Shown here: one piece after another, positions 46,001 through 58,124 of the stretch
Numbering within the stretch: the stretch's first letter is position 1
Layout of the letters: each line of letters begins with the position of its first letter
Assembly: GCF_963678635.1 (NCBI RefSeq)
Contig: NC_087066.1
Span: 31,129,301 to 31,193,300, forward strand
DNA length: 64,000 nucleotides
DNA from: Symsagittifera roscoffensis
Taxonomy: Eukaryota > Xenacoelomorpha > Acoela > Convolutidae
Direction of reading: 5' to 3'
Translations under genes and position numbers: made by a program
Notes under the pieces: model-generated
Databases searched by the model: none
What the model was told of the DNA's origin: nothing
The model's input: only the letters and a program-made list of their open reading frames with translations

Positions 46001-49000
46001 TGTTAATCCATTAGTTTTAACTAGTTAAACTACTTACTACTTATTAAGAAACCCTTTTTGGTTGAAGTAATAATAACAAGCAATAATTTTTATTTTTGAA
46101 AACTTCGAATTTTCAAGTTTTCATACGTGTTTTGTTTTTTTTTTTCGTTAAAAACTACACCATTTTTTCCGTTTCTGATAAGCACGTGTGTGAATAAATT
46201 CTACAGACGTAGAGCTTTTGACTAAAGTAATTGTAAAAACTCTAGGCTGAAAGGTCAGTTGGCTGAAAATAAAAACCTGCGAAATTTTTCAAATTTTTTC
46301 TGATATTACAAAATAGATTCCCCAAGGCCTCTAGAAATGTTTTTACCAAGAATTTTTACACAATACCTGATATAAAATGATAATTTTCTATGGTCTCATT
46401 GCTATGAGCTCAAAATCTAATTCATGTGGACTATTTTCTTGAATTCTATAACATCTGGCACGTTTTATTGTTTAATAAATTGTAAATAAAGCATTTCAAT
46501 AATTCTTTTTAATAGCCTGCTTTTTACGACTATTTAGCAAAAAAAAAAATGATTAAAAATTGATTTTTTAGACCCTTGAATTGATCTGCTCAAAGAACTT
46601 GTAAGAAATTCAGACGGATTTAAGTGCAATTCGGTTGGATTTTAGTGAGTCGAAAATCCATTCAAATCAAAACACTTGAAAACCAGATCTGAGCGTCGAA
46701 AATCCATCCAAATCGAAACACTTGGAAACCAGATCTGAGCGTCTTAAAAATTTGTCTATTTCAGATCTTGTCCAGACAATGGTGCATGTTTTGTTTGGAC
46801 ATGGACATGTCTGAATCAGGAATGAGGCAGGCATGGATTTTGTCACAAATTCAGAACTGCTCAAGGCCTGATTCAGACCTGGAACATTCATGGGTCAGAT
46901 CTGCGGACATCTGAGTCAGATCTGAGTGGATCTGACCCATGTATGTTCCAGGTCTGAATCAGGCCTTGATCAGGTCTGAACTTGTGACCGAATCCATACC
47001 TGCCTCAGTCCTGATTGGGACATGTCTGTCTGAACGAAATTTGCATCATTTCTTGACACGATCTGAAATATGCAACTTTTTAAAATGCTCAGATCTGGTT
47101 TGCAACTTTTTGCTAGGTGCGGGCGACCTTTTTAACTATACTTTTCTTTCAATTAAAGTAGTTTAGATTCTTATATAGGTCGTGACAATTTTTTCAGGAA
47201 AAGTCCTGAAATGCTCTAATGACTACAGAAAGTGCATGTATACATAATAATGCTTTTATGAACGCTCTTAGTTTTATGTGCAATTTTTCAGTTCAGTTCA
47301 ACTTCATTCGCAAAAAATGCGTTCTCCAAATACGAAAGCGTACTTGGAGCGAAAAAACAAGAAAGGCTTCTAGTTTTGAAAGAGGAATGATTTTTGAGAT
47401 TTCCCAGCGAAATGAAAAAATTATCCATTGATCCAGTTTTCTCACAAAGTCAAATTGTCTTTTCTGTTTCATTCGTTCATTGGTTTTTTTCCAACTGTCT
47501 GTTTGCTATGTTTATGAAATTAAAAGTCAAGCTTGAGAGCCGTTGAACATATGAGAACATATTATTAAAGTTGTTGCAATAGTTGAGAAATCTCAATTTA
47601 AGAAAAACTATTAAAAACTGTTCCAATAGGTTTTGAATCCGATTACTTACCAATGGACAATTACGAAGCGGAAACTGCCCCAGATGCGCATCTATTACGC
47701 GGCAGCCGCCATTGACGGAATCATATACATCATCGGAGGTTTCGACAACGAGTCTAGGGGCCTCAGAAGCACGTGGGCATTCGATCCCATAAGTGAGTTT
47801 GCCGAATACGTTTTTATGATTGTAGACACTCACGGAATGGGAAAGAACTTTTAGATTGTATGAGATTTTCAGTGTAATTTAAGAAGCCCAAAAAAACTTG
47901 GATTTTGGAAGAAAAAAAATATTTTAGAAAATTCTCTGTGTCGAGAACAATTATCCTGCATTTTTGTGCTAATTACAAAAACAAGCTTGAGAATGAAATT
48001 TCTTACATTCACACCACTTTTTTCAATCACACCGCTTTTTTATGATGAAGTTTTTGCGCAAAGTGTATTGAAATAATATTGACTTGAGTTCTAATTCTAT
48101 GACTTACTTAAATTTACTAGCCATCTGACTGTGACTTAGGTGAGAAGTGGACGGAGAAGGAGCCGATGTTTGAGGCGAGGTGCTACGCCTCCTCTGTGGT
48201 CTATGATGGGAAGATCATAGTGATGGGTGGATACGATGAACACATAGACCACTCCTCCTACAACATCGAGTACACCGGCAAGAGGTTCAAATCCGTCGAA
48301 ATGTGAGTGGCAGGCGTCGACATCCGTCTAAATTTGAAAAAAAAAACAGAAATTTATTATCCTGAAAGGCTAATGAAAAAAGCATAAATTTTACTGTTTT
48401 TCATGCCTTGACATAGATGAATAAAACTGGAAAGGTGTCAACGTCGGCAAGGTTTTCACTCACCAAGTGAGCATGAAACACCATTTGATGCCAGCTAGAA
48501 AAATAGATAAAAACCTTATGTTTTGTTGGACAGACAAACCTGCTCGAGATGAATACAACAGTTAACAATTTCTACTGAACTTCATCTGAACATTAGGCCT
48601 TCATGGGTTAGTTTTTATTCTCTCATTCCCTACAGGTACTGTCCGGTGAAAGACAGATGGACTCGATGTTGTGACATGAATTACGTGAGGTCAGATGCGG
48701 GTGCAGTGGTGTGTGAGGACTTCATCTACTGCATCGGGGGCTTCACGGGGGAGACCATACACAACTCAGTCGAGGCCATACATCCAGGTGGGTGCACTAC
48801 CTAATCTTGAACTACTTAATCGAGCGCAGCGACTGTTCAGAAGTATGTGCGTTTTAATTCAGCTTTGCTTGACTGAGAAATTTGTTCAACTCAGGGGCAG
48901 ATATGGGGAATCACGTGCCACAAAAATCGCTTTGAGATCAAAACGTTTTAAAAGCAGCCAAAAAATGGCCAATTTCTGTTTCTTGCTTCTATGGTAGATT

Positions 49001-52000
49001 TTTTTTGGCCGAATAAATTTTTATAGTGCTTTTGAAGAGCTCACAAAACCAGTTTGAACAGCTTGAAAGAGGTCGACAAATTTTCTATAACCGTACTTGG
49101 TTGTATCCGTTCCGAAAACCCGTTATACGTCTCTGGTTGGCGATATTTTACTTTGATCTCGATTCAGTGAACATACCATCATTCAAAAAACTTTCAGTTA
49201 GTTTCAATTGCTTACACCAGTTGCGCTTTTTTTTCTCGATCCAGTCAATTGTGAAAATGCTTCCACCAGGCAAAAACCCTGGTCGTTTTTCTTCTATAAA
49301 GAGAAAGCCTGGAAATGGCAATTTTCGAAATGAAGTTCTTTAAATTCTATTTTCGTGGTGAAAACTGGCAAAAAACAAATTCAGGTCTGAAAAATGTGAC
49401 GATACCGAATGTTCTCGATCCGATTATTGGTTTTTGTCAAATCATTATTATTTCATGAATCTGCAAGGGGGCGCTGAGGGGTTGTTGGGAGCAGGTTGAA
49501 GGTAAAGTTGAAGGTTACGGCTGAAAGTTAAAGCTGAAGGTTAGTGTGTTGTGTGTGGTGTGGTGCAGGTGTGTTGCCGTATAAGGAGGACTACAACAAC
49601 TGGTTCAAAGTGAGCAGCATGAAGAGCAGGCGCAGTGGGGTGTCCTGCGAGGTGTTCAATGGCATCATATACGCTGTCGGGGGCTACAATGGGGAGATAC
49701 AGCTGGACTCCATCGAACGGTATTCACCAATCCCACCTTGAAAAACACAATTCCATACAATTCTGAAAAGTAACCGCACCTCAAAACTGTATAAAACTTT
49801 TCAAGCAGCCATTCGAAATGCTGCTCATTGTATATTAGGTTTTGAAGTAATTCCAATGACAACCTCCCTACCAAATAATAGTTCCAAATAGGTAAAATCA
49901 CAGTGGGGGCTATAAATTTTTAGTAAGTAGGTTGGGATTAAAACATAATTCATTATTATGAAGACTATGATTAATTGCTGTATAAAGTCAGGTAATTGTA
50001 GAGTTTTTTTGGTTCTTCTCCTGTTTCCCACCACCCCGTGATTTCAAAACAATAATATAAAGTGGCCTAAAAATTTGTCCGCACGGTCACACTGACATAT
50101 TTAGGATCAATTGATAAATCTCTATCCCCCCCATAGGGTCCAATTGAGCTATCTCCCTCCCCCTAAGCAAAAACGGTCAGGCGTTACAAAAAAGCAAAAG
50201 CAAGAAGATGGATGATGGGTTCATAGCACGCAATCAATTGATCGACTGAAGTTAATTTTATATGAGTATCGAAAGATATTTTGAAAAAGATAAAAATCGG
50301 AATTTATTAGAACTTTTTTTGCAAATTTTTGTTTGGGCGATCGTTGCCTAATCGAGGATAGCAAGTTACCAGGTTTAATGCTCTAGCCTTGTATCTGAAT
50401 GGATACCAAAAGCTATTCTCTGTAGCACCATAATAATTATTTTTTTTTTCAAGAAAGAAAAAAGTCGCTCTATGTGCCTGTTTTATTGATTCTTTTTTCA
50501 CTAAGGATGTTTTTTTGATGTTTGATATTGTAAATTTTGGGGTTCGACATTTGTTCGAGGGCTCTCCCCCCACCTGCAAAATTTTACATGTGAAATTTTG
50601 TTCACATCTTCCGAATGTTACGAAAATTGGCATGCGAACTAATAAAGCCAAGACAAACATATTTGGTCTTCATGTTTAACCTTGTATGTAAAACCCCTCG
50701 TTACACCATAAAGTTGGTGCTTATGTGAGGTGGGGGGTAAAGGAAAAAGAGCCCGTTCGAGAATCTGGTTCATGATTTCTTATCAATCAAACTATTTGCA
50801 AGTGGTTATAAACATAGGCTCTTTTTCCTCCCCCTCCCTCCAGGGAAATTTTACTAGTAAAATTTCGATCACATTATCTAATTGCTACAAATTTGTATGC
50901 ACACTAATTAGGCCATGACAAACATATTTGGTCTTCAAATTTAATCTTGTAAAACCCCTCGTTACAACATAAAACTGATGCATATGTGAGGTGGGGGAAT
51001 GAGGAACAAAACATGTCTTAAGTACCTATTGAACGATCTCCATCATCCCCCCATGCAAGAATGGGGGAGATGGCTCAATTGGTCTCATATTTAGCTCGCT
51101 AAAAACTTATGGAAAAAAATCGTTTTTTTTTTTTTTAATTAAAATCTATTTTGACCATGGAAAATTTGCCAAAAAGTCTAACAGAGAAAACGAATATCAA
51201 ATCGCACTCTGTCAATTTTCAGCAAAATTTATGCGTTCAGAAATCAAAAGTCAAATATGTGCGCGAAAAATGATTCAGACTTTTTGATTAAAAAAAACTG
51301 ACAACGTAGATGAATGTTTATATTGTTTTGTTCATTGGCACTTTAGAATATTTTGAGAGACTTTGACACATTTTGAGAGCCTTTGGAACAAAACGCGACT
51401 CTTGTGTGATTTTGCTTGTTTCTTATTGTCGGAGAAACTGGAAAGACAGAAAAATAATGCTCTTTAAAAACAAATACGGAATGATTTTTGTTCCGACCCT
51501 TGAAATGGGGAGAAACTTTGTCTTTCGGTGTGTTTCATTTATTATGTTTTCCTCGCAAAATCAGATGCGACACAAGATCATCAGGATGGGCCAAAAAATA
51601 TCATATTAAAGTCTTTAGTATTGAGTAAAACGGTAATTACTAAAAAAATTATAAGAAATTTTCTAAATATCGAAGACAACCGGTCTGATAGTTGTCCTAT
51701 TAAAGAAAAAATTACCAAATGCTTGCTCAAGTTTAATTTTTGAAAAATTTCCATGTAAATTTTACTAGTTAGCTATGCTTAAAAGTCTCTGTCTAAAAAG
51801 TCGAAATTATCTTTAAACTGATGAAGCCTCGATATGAATTTTTTTCTTAAAATAAAACTCTATCTGAAATCGTTGAAACTTTTCCAGCTATTTTTTGCTA
51901 CATTTCATTAATTAATCTCTCGAGACTTTAAACTAATTATCTCTGTAGGTACATGCCGAAGTCGAAAGAGTGGCAGGAAATAGCCAGGATGACCAATCCC

Positions 52001-52396
52001 AGAAGCAACATGGGTCTGATCGCCCTCAACAATCGACTCATTGTAGTCGGAGGGTATGGCAACGACTACACCACCGACAAATGCGAACTCCTAGACATCG
52101 ACGAGGGACTTCGGGGATACCCGATGGAAGACCTCCCGTCATCTGAAGGCTGCAGTGGAATCAAACTTGTAGTCGTATCGGGTATGTTCGAACTGGCCAA
52201 CAAGTATCTCTTCCCGACTGAAGCAGAACGGAAGACGAATAACCGGCTATTAACGGAGCGAGCACAGCTTGAGCTACAAGAGAAACTCGAGCGTGAGCGT
52301 GAGCATGAGCGTGAACGTGAGCGTGAGCGTGAACGTATTATCGCTGCTAGTGCTGTTTACCCCTACGACAACCGGAACCGAAGATCCAATATGTAG
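42986..52396 (+). CDS. KLHL10-like: KLHL10-like BTB-BACK-Kelch Cullin-3 adaptor, eight exons, 752 aa
   Basis: Exons: 42986-43782, 44209-44395, 45505-45702, 47630-47792, 48140-48302, 48636-48787, 49569-49719, 51949-52396. All junctions are GT...AG, phases match, and the total is exactly 753 codons. BTB spans about 72-165 (VHRCVLGHCSSYFYSLFSG), BACK about 170-325 and six Kelch blades about 376-700 with GG doublets (FGGW, IGGF, MGGY, IGGF, VGGY, VGGY). Such proteins use BTB plus the 3-box to bind Cullin-3 and the propeller to bind substrate. The first blade FGGWSG, the last-blade MTNPRSN, and the C-terminal VVVSGMFELANKY block resemble KLHL10, a male germ-line adaptor. Odd points: a Cys cluster C-x2-C-x4-C-x3-C (335-347) between BACK and Kelch, enlarged loops in blades 3 and 4, and a (Glu-Arg)n tail. 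The exon 1 donor AA|GTACCC is weak; retention of intron 1 would stop at 43864, giving 292 aa with BTB and most of BACK. Confidence 0.82.
46650..46741. repeat. 46 bp tandem duplication
   Basis: GTCGAAAATCCATTCAAATC...CCAGATCTGAGC occurs twice in a row (about 46650-46695 and 46696-46741) with four or five differences. It sits at the outer edge of the foldback element. Confidence 0.75.
46727..47103. mobile_element. Foldback element with ~175 bp inverted arms
   Basis: The left arm (46727-46903) and right arm (46929-47103) are reverse complements at roughly 80% identity around a ~25 bp centre. AACCAGATCTGAGC at the left edge is mirrored by GCTCAGATCTGGTTT at the right, and GGCCTGATTCAGACCTGGAAC by GTTCCAGGTCTGAATCAGGCC further in. 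Mirror-image frames NVPGLNQALSSSEFVTKSMPAS and YVPGLNQALIRSELVTESIPAS on opposite strands are by-products of this symmetry. No transposase. Confidence 0.88.
48788..49568. other. Intron 6 of the KLHL10-like gene
   Basis: Between donor GTGGGT and acceptor TGGTGCAG. Two plus-strand frames here (48695-48997, 49026-49343) are exon read-through and chance; no domain. Confidence 0.6.
49720..51948. other. Intron 7 of the KLHL10-like gene, filled with dispersed poly-C repeat
   Basis: 50030-51080 carries the repeat family also seen at 35840-36800 and 40500-42170, including two close copies of a ~150 bp unit (50595-50745 and 50850-51000). The rest is AT-rich without exons. Confidence 0.65.
52264..52335 (+). 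repeat. GAGCGT hexanucleotide repeat coding for a Glu-Arg tail
   Basis: In exon 8, units of GAGCGT/GAACGT/GAGCAT encode an alternating Glu-Arg(His) stretch of about 20 residues, which would form a charged single helix. Hexamer repeats are length-variable in populations. Confidence 0.85.
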
Positions 52397-52399
52397 TTT

Positions 52400-55290
52400 G
52401 TAAGAAGAACAGAATCACGTGATCGGAAAAAGGAGGACAACAACTTTTCTCGGAAATGCTTTTTGGACCTATAGTTGAATGAGACAGATCATTCGTACAT
52501 CTAGCTTCTAGTACAGAAAAAGAATAGTTTATTACTAATTGTCTAACTATTCTAAATGGAGATCCTATCTTAGATATTTGTGTATATATGAAATGGGGCT
52601 GCTTCGTTCGCAATGCAACCAAAATCAGATTTTCTTTAAAAAAGTTTGTAGCTAAATTTTTTTATGAAGCTATAATTTTCCCCAAAATCTCTCCCAAAAA
52701 ACCTATTTTTTCATGTAATGGTCAAGTACACAATTGAAATAATTATTATTCAAACAGAAAAAAGTTTCAGCATCAATTTTTTTTAAAGTTTAGCTCAAAT
52801 GTAATGACAGTTGAATCCTTCCTAGTTTCGATCTAGAGAACTCTTGGTTGCATGAGATTGGAAGCTCCCACAAATGAAACGAGCGCGCGGTCCCATTTGA
52901 AATATTTGCTAGTTAGTTGATAATTGACATATACATCATCATATACAACATTAAGTCATCGTTGTTTCTTTCACACTTTCTATCCACCCGGCAAAGTTAG
53001 GTCTCGTTGAGGAATGTCCCACGTTTCGCCCCACACACATGTCACCCCTCCTAAATCTAGTCGTACATTTCGCCCCTCAGACATTTCGCCCCTAATAATT
53101 TCGTCCTTCAAGACTAAAAATAGCCAAAATGCCGTTTTTGTGCGTTTTTGAAAAAAAAATTGACAAGAAAATTGCGCTGTTAGACGAGTACTTTTTCCTC
53201 AATTATAATATAATTTTGTATCATAGACACCTAAAAAAAGTAATAAATGGGTATTGGAGTAGTATAAAAGGGGCCTATTTTTGCGAGATCGTTTTTTAAA
53301 AATCCTGCTTAAAAAACAACAAGTATTTTGAAAATAAAAACGTTTCTCATGAACAATTGCCCAATTTTCAAAATATAAAAAAGTAGTACCTATGGAACGA
53401 TCGGCTACCGGCTACTTTCTTTTAATCTCTTGCTACACCTGGCTACACTTTTTACGTTTGTGAAAAAAGGTCTTTGGGAGTTTTGGGTATTTGGATTTTT
53501 GTTCACCCTGCCATGTTATAGTTCATGGGCTCAAATGAAAGTAATGTGAAAGTCAATTGCATAAGCTGCTGCTCTCAAATTTATTTAATCAAAAAAAGTT
53601 TTAGAAATTGACCCGTTTTTGCGTTTTAGACTGTTTTTTTCTTGGATTTTATTTACTATTCTCAAAAACTAACCTGTCAAACCTGAGAGACAAAAAGTTT
53701 GCAAGAAATTATCCGGCGTCAGCGTATCCCTTCAAAAAATAACCCTTCAAAATTTGACATAAAGTTCAATTGAAGAAACAAACAAACGGCTAATCTCTTA
53801 TATTAAGAGAGAAACCAAACCACTGGGGTTTTGATTTAAACCCAATTTTTGAAATTACGAAATTTATGCATTTCATCATGCATCAGTACTACACATTCTA
53901 AAACATAACTACAATGTACTCTCTCTCTCTAGCTTGGCCTCCTAGTCTGTAGAAGAACAATTCAATATTTCAGTTTTCTGCTTTTTTCAAGACTGTTTCC
54001 GAAATTTTGCTTGTCGCTATTTGAATTAAAGCAAATACATAAACTTTAATTCTATGGAGAATTGTTTTTCAGAAGAAAAAGTCAGGTCCGATTCAAAATA
54101 ACTGCAAATCAAATTATTATTTCTAAACCCTACACACAAAATCAGAGAGAATTTTAGATTTTTCGAATGTTTTATTGGAAAACGTTGCCGGAAAATTTCA
54201 TACTTTTTTTAGTAAAAAAAAATCAGACTGAATTCAAAGTTCTTTTTTCAAATCTAATCGGGAAAAATTAAAGCGTTAGAATCTGAAACAGAACTAATCC
54301 AAAATTGTTACTGAATGAGTGTTGATCGACGAAGTGAAAATCTTTAATCGGTGACAAAAAACGTTTTAAAGGCACACAAAAACTATGTTTTGACTTTTTT
54401 GAAGAAAAAAATTCCAGAAAAAATTCCGCTTAATTTTTTTGGAAAAAAACGACAATTTCTTTCAGTTCATTTCAGATTTAATTGCTGAAAAGAACAGAAA
54501 AATTCACTCTGAAAAAAATAAAATTGCTCAAAATTCAACATATCTGCTGGCTTTTGTTTTGTAGTCTGAAGCTTAAAAGCCGATATCACTCTAAAATTCT
54601 AAATCAAAATCAAAAATACATACCTTTTCACTGTCATCCTACCACATGCAAGACTGGGTTGGTAAGAAATCTGAGATATACCTAATGTTTTTCATTTATG
54701 AATTTTTGCTCATCATATACATTTCATGAAATTTCAAAATGATAAAAAACTGGATGAAAAGTCTACGATAGGTGAGTTTTGCTGAAAGGAAAATATAAAG
54801 TTTAAATTTTTCTATGCTAGTTTCCATGAAAAAACTAGTTTCCATGAGAAAACTAGCATTTTTCCATGCTAGTTTCCAAGTGTAATTTTAAAAAACATTC
54901 TCTTCTCAAGCTTTTGGGATGTGTTCGTAACCAAACAAAAATGACAAAGACCCAAACAAAAATGACAAAAACACAAATATTATAACAAAAGTGATAAGTT
55001 TGTAAATTTTGGCAAAAAAATTCAGAGTACCAAATTTTTCTAACTTGTAAATTCAGCTAATCAGGCAGAGCAAAAATGAAACACAAAAATGAACGCAAAA
55101 ACTGAAGAAAAAATGAAGCACGAAAGAATTAGGCAAACAAAAAAAATAGAGTGTCACTTGTTAACATTTTTTTTGACAATCGTTGTTTTAGTTTGATGAT
55201 TCCGATGAATCCGCTGATGAATCCCTAAGTAATCCCTAAGTGGGAGAGGGCGCTTCCCCAAAAATACCAGAAAAAGAGGTGCAGTCACTA
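52400..55290. other. No gene recognised; AT-rich intergenic sequence
   Basis: Contains a motif cluster TTTCGCCCC at 53026-53105, a CT repeat near 53927, and short tandems at 54820-54880 (ACTAGTTTCCATGA) and 54915-54975 (CAAACAAAAATGACAAA). Confidence 0.55.
53026..53105. repeat. TTTCGCCCC motif cluster, possible transposon end
   Basis: TTTCGCCCCACA, ACATTTCGCCCCTCAG, ACATTTCGCCCCTAAT and a degenerate TTTCGTCC follow within 80 bp. No matching GGGGCGAAA end was found nearby, so only one side is visible. Confidence 0.4.
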
Positions 55291-55299
55291 AATTGCATC

Positions 55300-56190
55300 C
55301 GAAACTCACTTAAATCCATTTTAAATTGATTTGAATTGATCTTTCCTGAAAATATTGGATCAATTTAAGTGTCTTAAAATTCTATTTAAATCGATTGGAA
55401 TGGATTTTCAGACTCACCAAAATCATTTTTTTTGCTAACACGACAAAAAAACACTATTTAGAAAAAAAATTGAAATAATTTTTTCTCGATTTAAAAAAAA
55501 TGCAAACACACGTGCCGGAGGTTATGAGTTCAATAAAATGATTCACGTAAATCAGATTTAAGCTCGAAAATATGCAATGAAATTATAGAAAGCCTTTGTT
55601 AATCAGATTATGGGCATAATTCAATGTAACAAAGAAAAGGGTCAAAATAAAGTAAATTTTGATCTCAACAATAAGCTAAATCATAGAAAATTACATAGCT
55701 TAACATTTTGAGCAAAAACTTATGAAACGAATAGAAAAAAGGGTCAAAATAGATCAGTTTTTTAACTCAAAATATGTAAGGAAATGTAAGAACTTTATCG
55801 ATATTCTTGTCTTTTTATTTGGTCTTTTTTATGCTACAATACGCTATAAGTCTAGAACAAAAAATGATACGCAATGAATAAATGCAATAAAAATTCAAAA
55901 GTGATGAAAATCGAATGAAAAAAAATGATTTAAATTGATTTAAATCCGTTTTGATTCCCTGAAAAATAAAAATAAAAAGGACTAGAAAAATGGATTTAAA
56001 TCTATTTAAAACCGATTTGAATCAATTTTTGTAGCTGGGATTTAAGATCAATTTAAATTGATTTTAAAACAATCCAAATCAATCTTTATCTTTTGCATTC
56101 AACCTTTGTACTTTTTTCATACTAAAACCGATCTAAAGTTATACAACATACTTTTTTTATACTAAAATCGATCCTAATCCATTTTTGTCA
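55300..56190. repeat. Block of ATTTAAAT/CGATTT-type repeated text
   Basis: TTTAAATTGATTTGAATTGATC, ATTTAAATCGATTGGAATGG, GATTTAAATTGATTTAAATCC and similar palindromic strings are concentrated at both ends (55310-55440 and 55920-56190). The outer text TCCATTTTTGTCAGTGCGGGC suggests a terminus. GGTGAGTCTGAAAATCCATT on minus here matches 46640-46665 in intron 3 of the KLHL10-like gene. Confidence 0.5.
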
Positions 56191-56199
56191 GTGCGGGCA

Positions 56200-57800
56200 A
56201 TTTCCTTTAAAAAAAATATTTAGATCCTTATCAATTTTGACTATCAGGTGACTATCACTATCCGTCCAATAGCTAAAATAGCTTAATTTGAAAATATATA
56301 CATCTGTGCTTGTTTATAAGACAAAAACTGGGCACTAAAAATTGTTTTTATATTGCGGTCTTATAACATGCGCAAGCGGTGAATCCAATTGAGAACGCAA
56401 CTTGTCGACTAAAAATTAAACAAGACAGATCTTATCAGATTGAGAGTGTTTTAAAGAAATTTTGTTGATTTTTTAGCACTTCAAAGCCTTAAAATAATTA
56501 AATGAGATAAATTTGGATGATTGTGGTGATACTTGAGGGCAATCAGCTGGCGTCAATTCAAGATGGAAAAAACATGGATGCACTTTAATTTGTAAAGTTT
56601 GCAGACAACTTACCTCAATTTTTCGCAATCTACTTTTGTCCAATTAAACCCCCAAATGTTACGCCAATTAAATATTAAAAGAAGAGCTTTGGTTTCAGGT
56701 GGAAACTTTATCAAATAATAATGGACTTAAAAATGACTTAATGGACTTAATATCAGCATGACAAGAATTGCACGTTCCCTTTACAATACTGTCGAACTTC
56801 GTGGATGTCGTTCTGGCACGAGAACTGAGAGTTTAATTTTTCCTTGAAAAGACTACTAGTTGAACTGAAAGCAAAATGATATGGTGCTGATTAATCAAAC
56901 TAAGTGTTGGATACGAAGTCAAAACTCGGTTGCTGCAATATTGAGAGCGAAGAATGTTTGCATGAGAGTTGAAAATGTAAAGTGGAGATCCTTTGATAGG
57001 GAAGAAGGCAGAACCGTAAAAATGACCGTCATCTGAAATTCAATTTGATCCATTCGGAAATAATTTTTGAAGTTATACTTTTTTGGTGATTAGATGGATA
57101 GTCAATTCGTTCTTTTTATGCTTTCCAAAATGATAATGATCTTTATCTTTTCTTTACAATGAGCTGATTTTTGATAACACCCCATTCCCATTCCGAGGCA
57201 TTATATAATACTGAGTGATCTATGAAGCAAGCAAAAAATTAATTCAGCCAATCTTTTAGCATCAAAGCCAAGCAAGCTATCTGCGCGCTTTTAGGCTTAC
57301 AAGTTGTGAGTCAAATACATATGAATTTATTATCCCAACAATTTGAAAAATAAAATTTCAAAAAATCACTACTTACAAAACTTTTTTCCAAAAGAACTCT
57401 AAGATTCACGAAAAGTGTTAAATTGAGAAAAAAGGGATCAAAAAAAGCTTTGAAGTTTTTTCTAAGTGTTGTCATCAAAATTCTATTTTACCATTTTTTG
57501 AAGATTCATTCTATAATCTAGAGCGGCCTTGGAAAGTTTTTTTTTGTGAAAATGGTCTAAAAAATGGCTTTATGTCGATCTAAGCACAACTTTTTTTTCA
57601 AACTTCATGGTTCATTGTTGTTGCAGCTCATTGATTTAGCTAAATTATCAAAGTATCAAAACCATAATTCTAGTTCAAAGTTATATGAAGTTCTGAAACT
57701 ATAATGATTCTTAGAATGCAACGAAGTATTCGGAAGTTGAGTGTTACCTTAGTGGTTTTCAAAAAAGGTTTGGCGGATAGTAGTCCGGGATGTTGACTGA
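56200..57800. other. No gene recognised
   Basis: AT-rich intergenic sequence, no frame with a domain and no repeat with defined ends. Confidence 0.5.
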
Positions 57801-57804
57801 AATG

Positions 57805-58036
57805 CTAGATTAAGACCATTTATCCACGGTGGAAAAGACCAACACAAGAGCTGTACAACTCATCACGGCGAACCGCTGTTGTGCCCCTGTTTAAGAACTA
57901 CATGCAATTTTTTGGTCATTTTTCTGGGCTGGGTAATGTTGCTTCACCCTCAAGCAACGAGCACGGATCATGGTGGGCCTCGAACATCCGACCTTCCGAT
58001 TTAGAGGCGGAGACGTAACCACTTCACCGCTCCAAA
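57805..58036 (-). mobile_element. tRNA-derived SINE, copy 2
   Basis: Inverted copy of the 38886-39113 SINE. On the minus strand: GGAGCGGTGAAGTGGTTACG, B-box-like GGATGTTCGAGGCCC, the hairpin GTTGCTTGAGGGTGAAGCAAC and the end GTGGATAAATGGTC. The head lacks three bases present in copy 1 (GGTGGTGAAG versus GGTGAAG). Confidence 0.85.
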
Positions 58037-58124
58037 TGCTATTTTCTATGTGAAATTCGAGCTTCCCAAACACAAGATAACTGATCTGATTAAAGCAAAC
58101 CCAATGCAAGCACGTATTAACTAC

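Larger units (their letters stand above)
45703..47629. other. Intron 3 of the KLHL10-like gene
   Basis: Holds two direct copies of AAAAATACAGATATGCC (45885 and 45981) with an inverted GGCATATCTGTCC at 45937. It also holds a diverged copy of the TTTAAATC-type repeat (46540-46660), a 46 bp tandem duplication (46650-46741) and the foldback element at 46727-47103. No exon seen. Confidence 0.7.

Noticed and set aside
46667-47166. Two similar frames on opposite strands (VPGLNQAL)
   Set aside because: They are mirror translations of the two arms of the foldback element, not genes.
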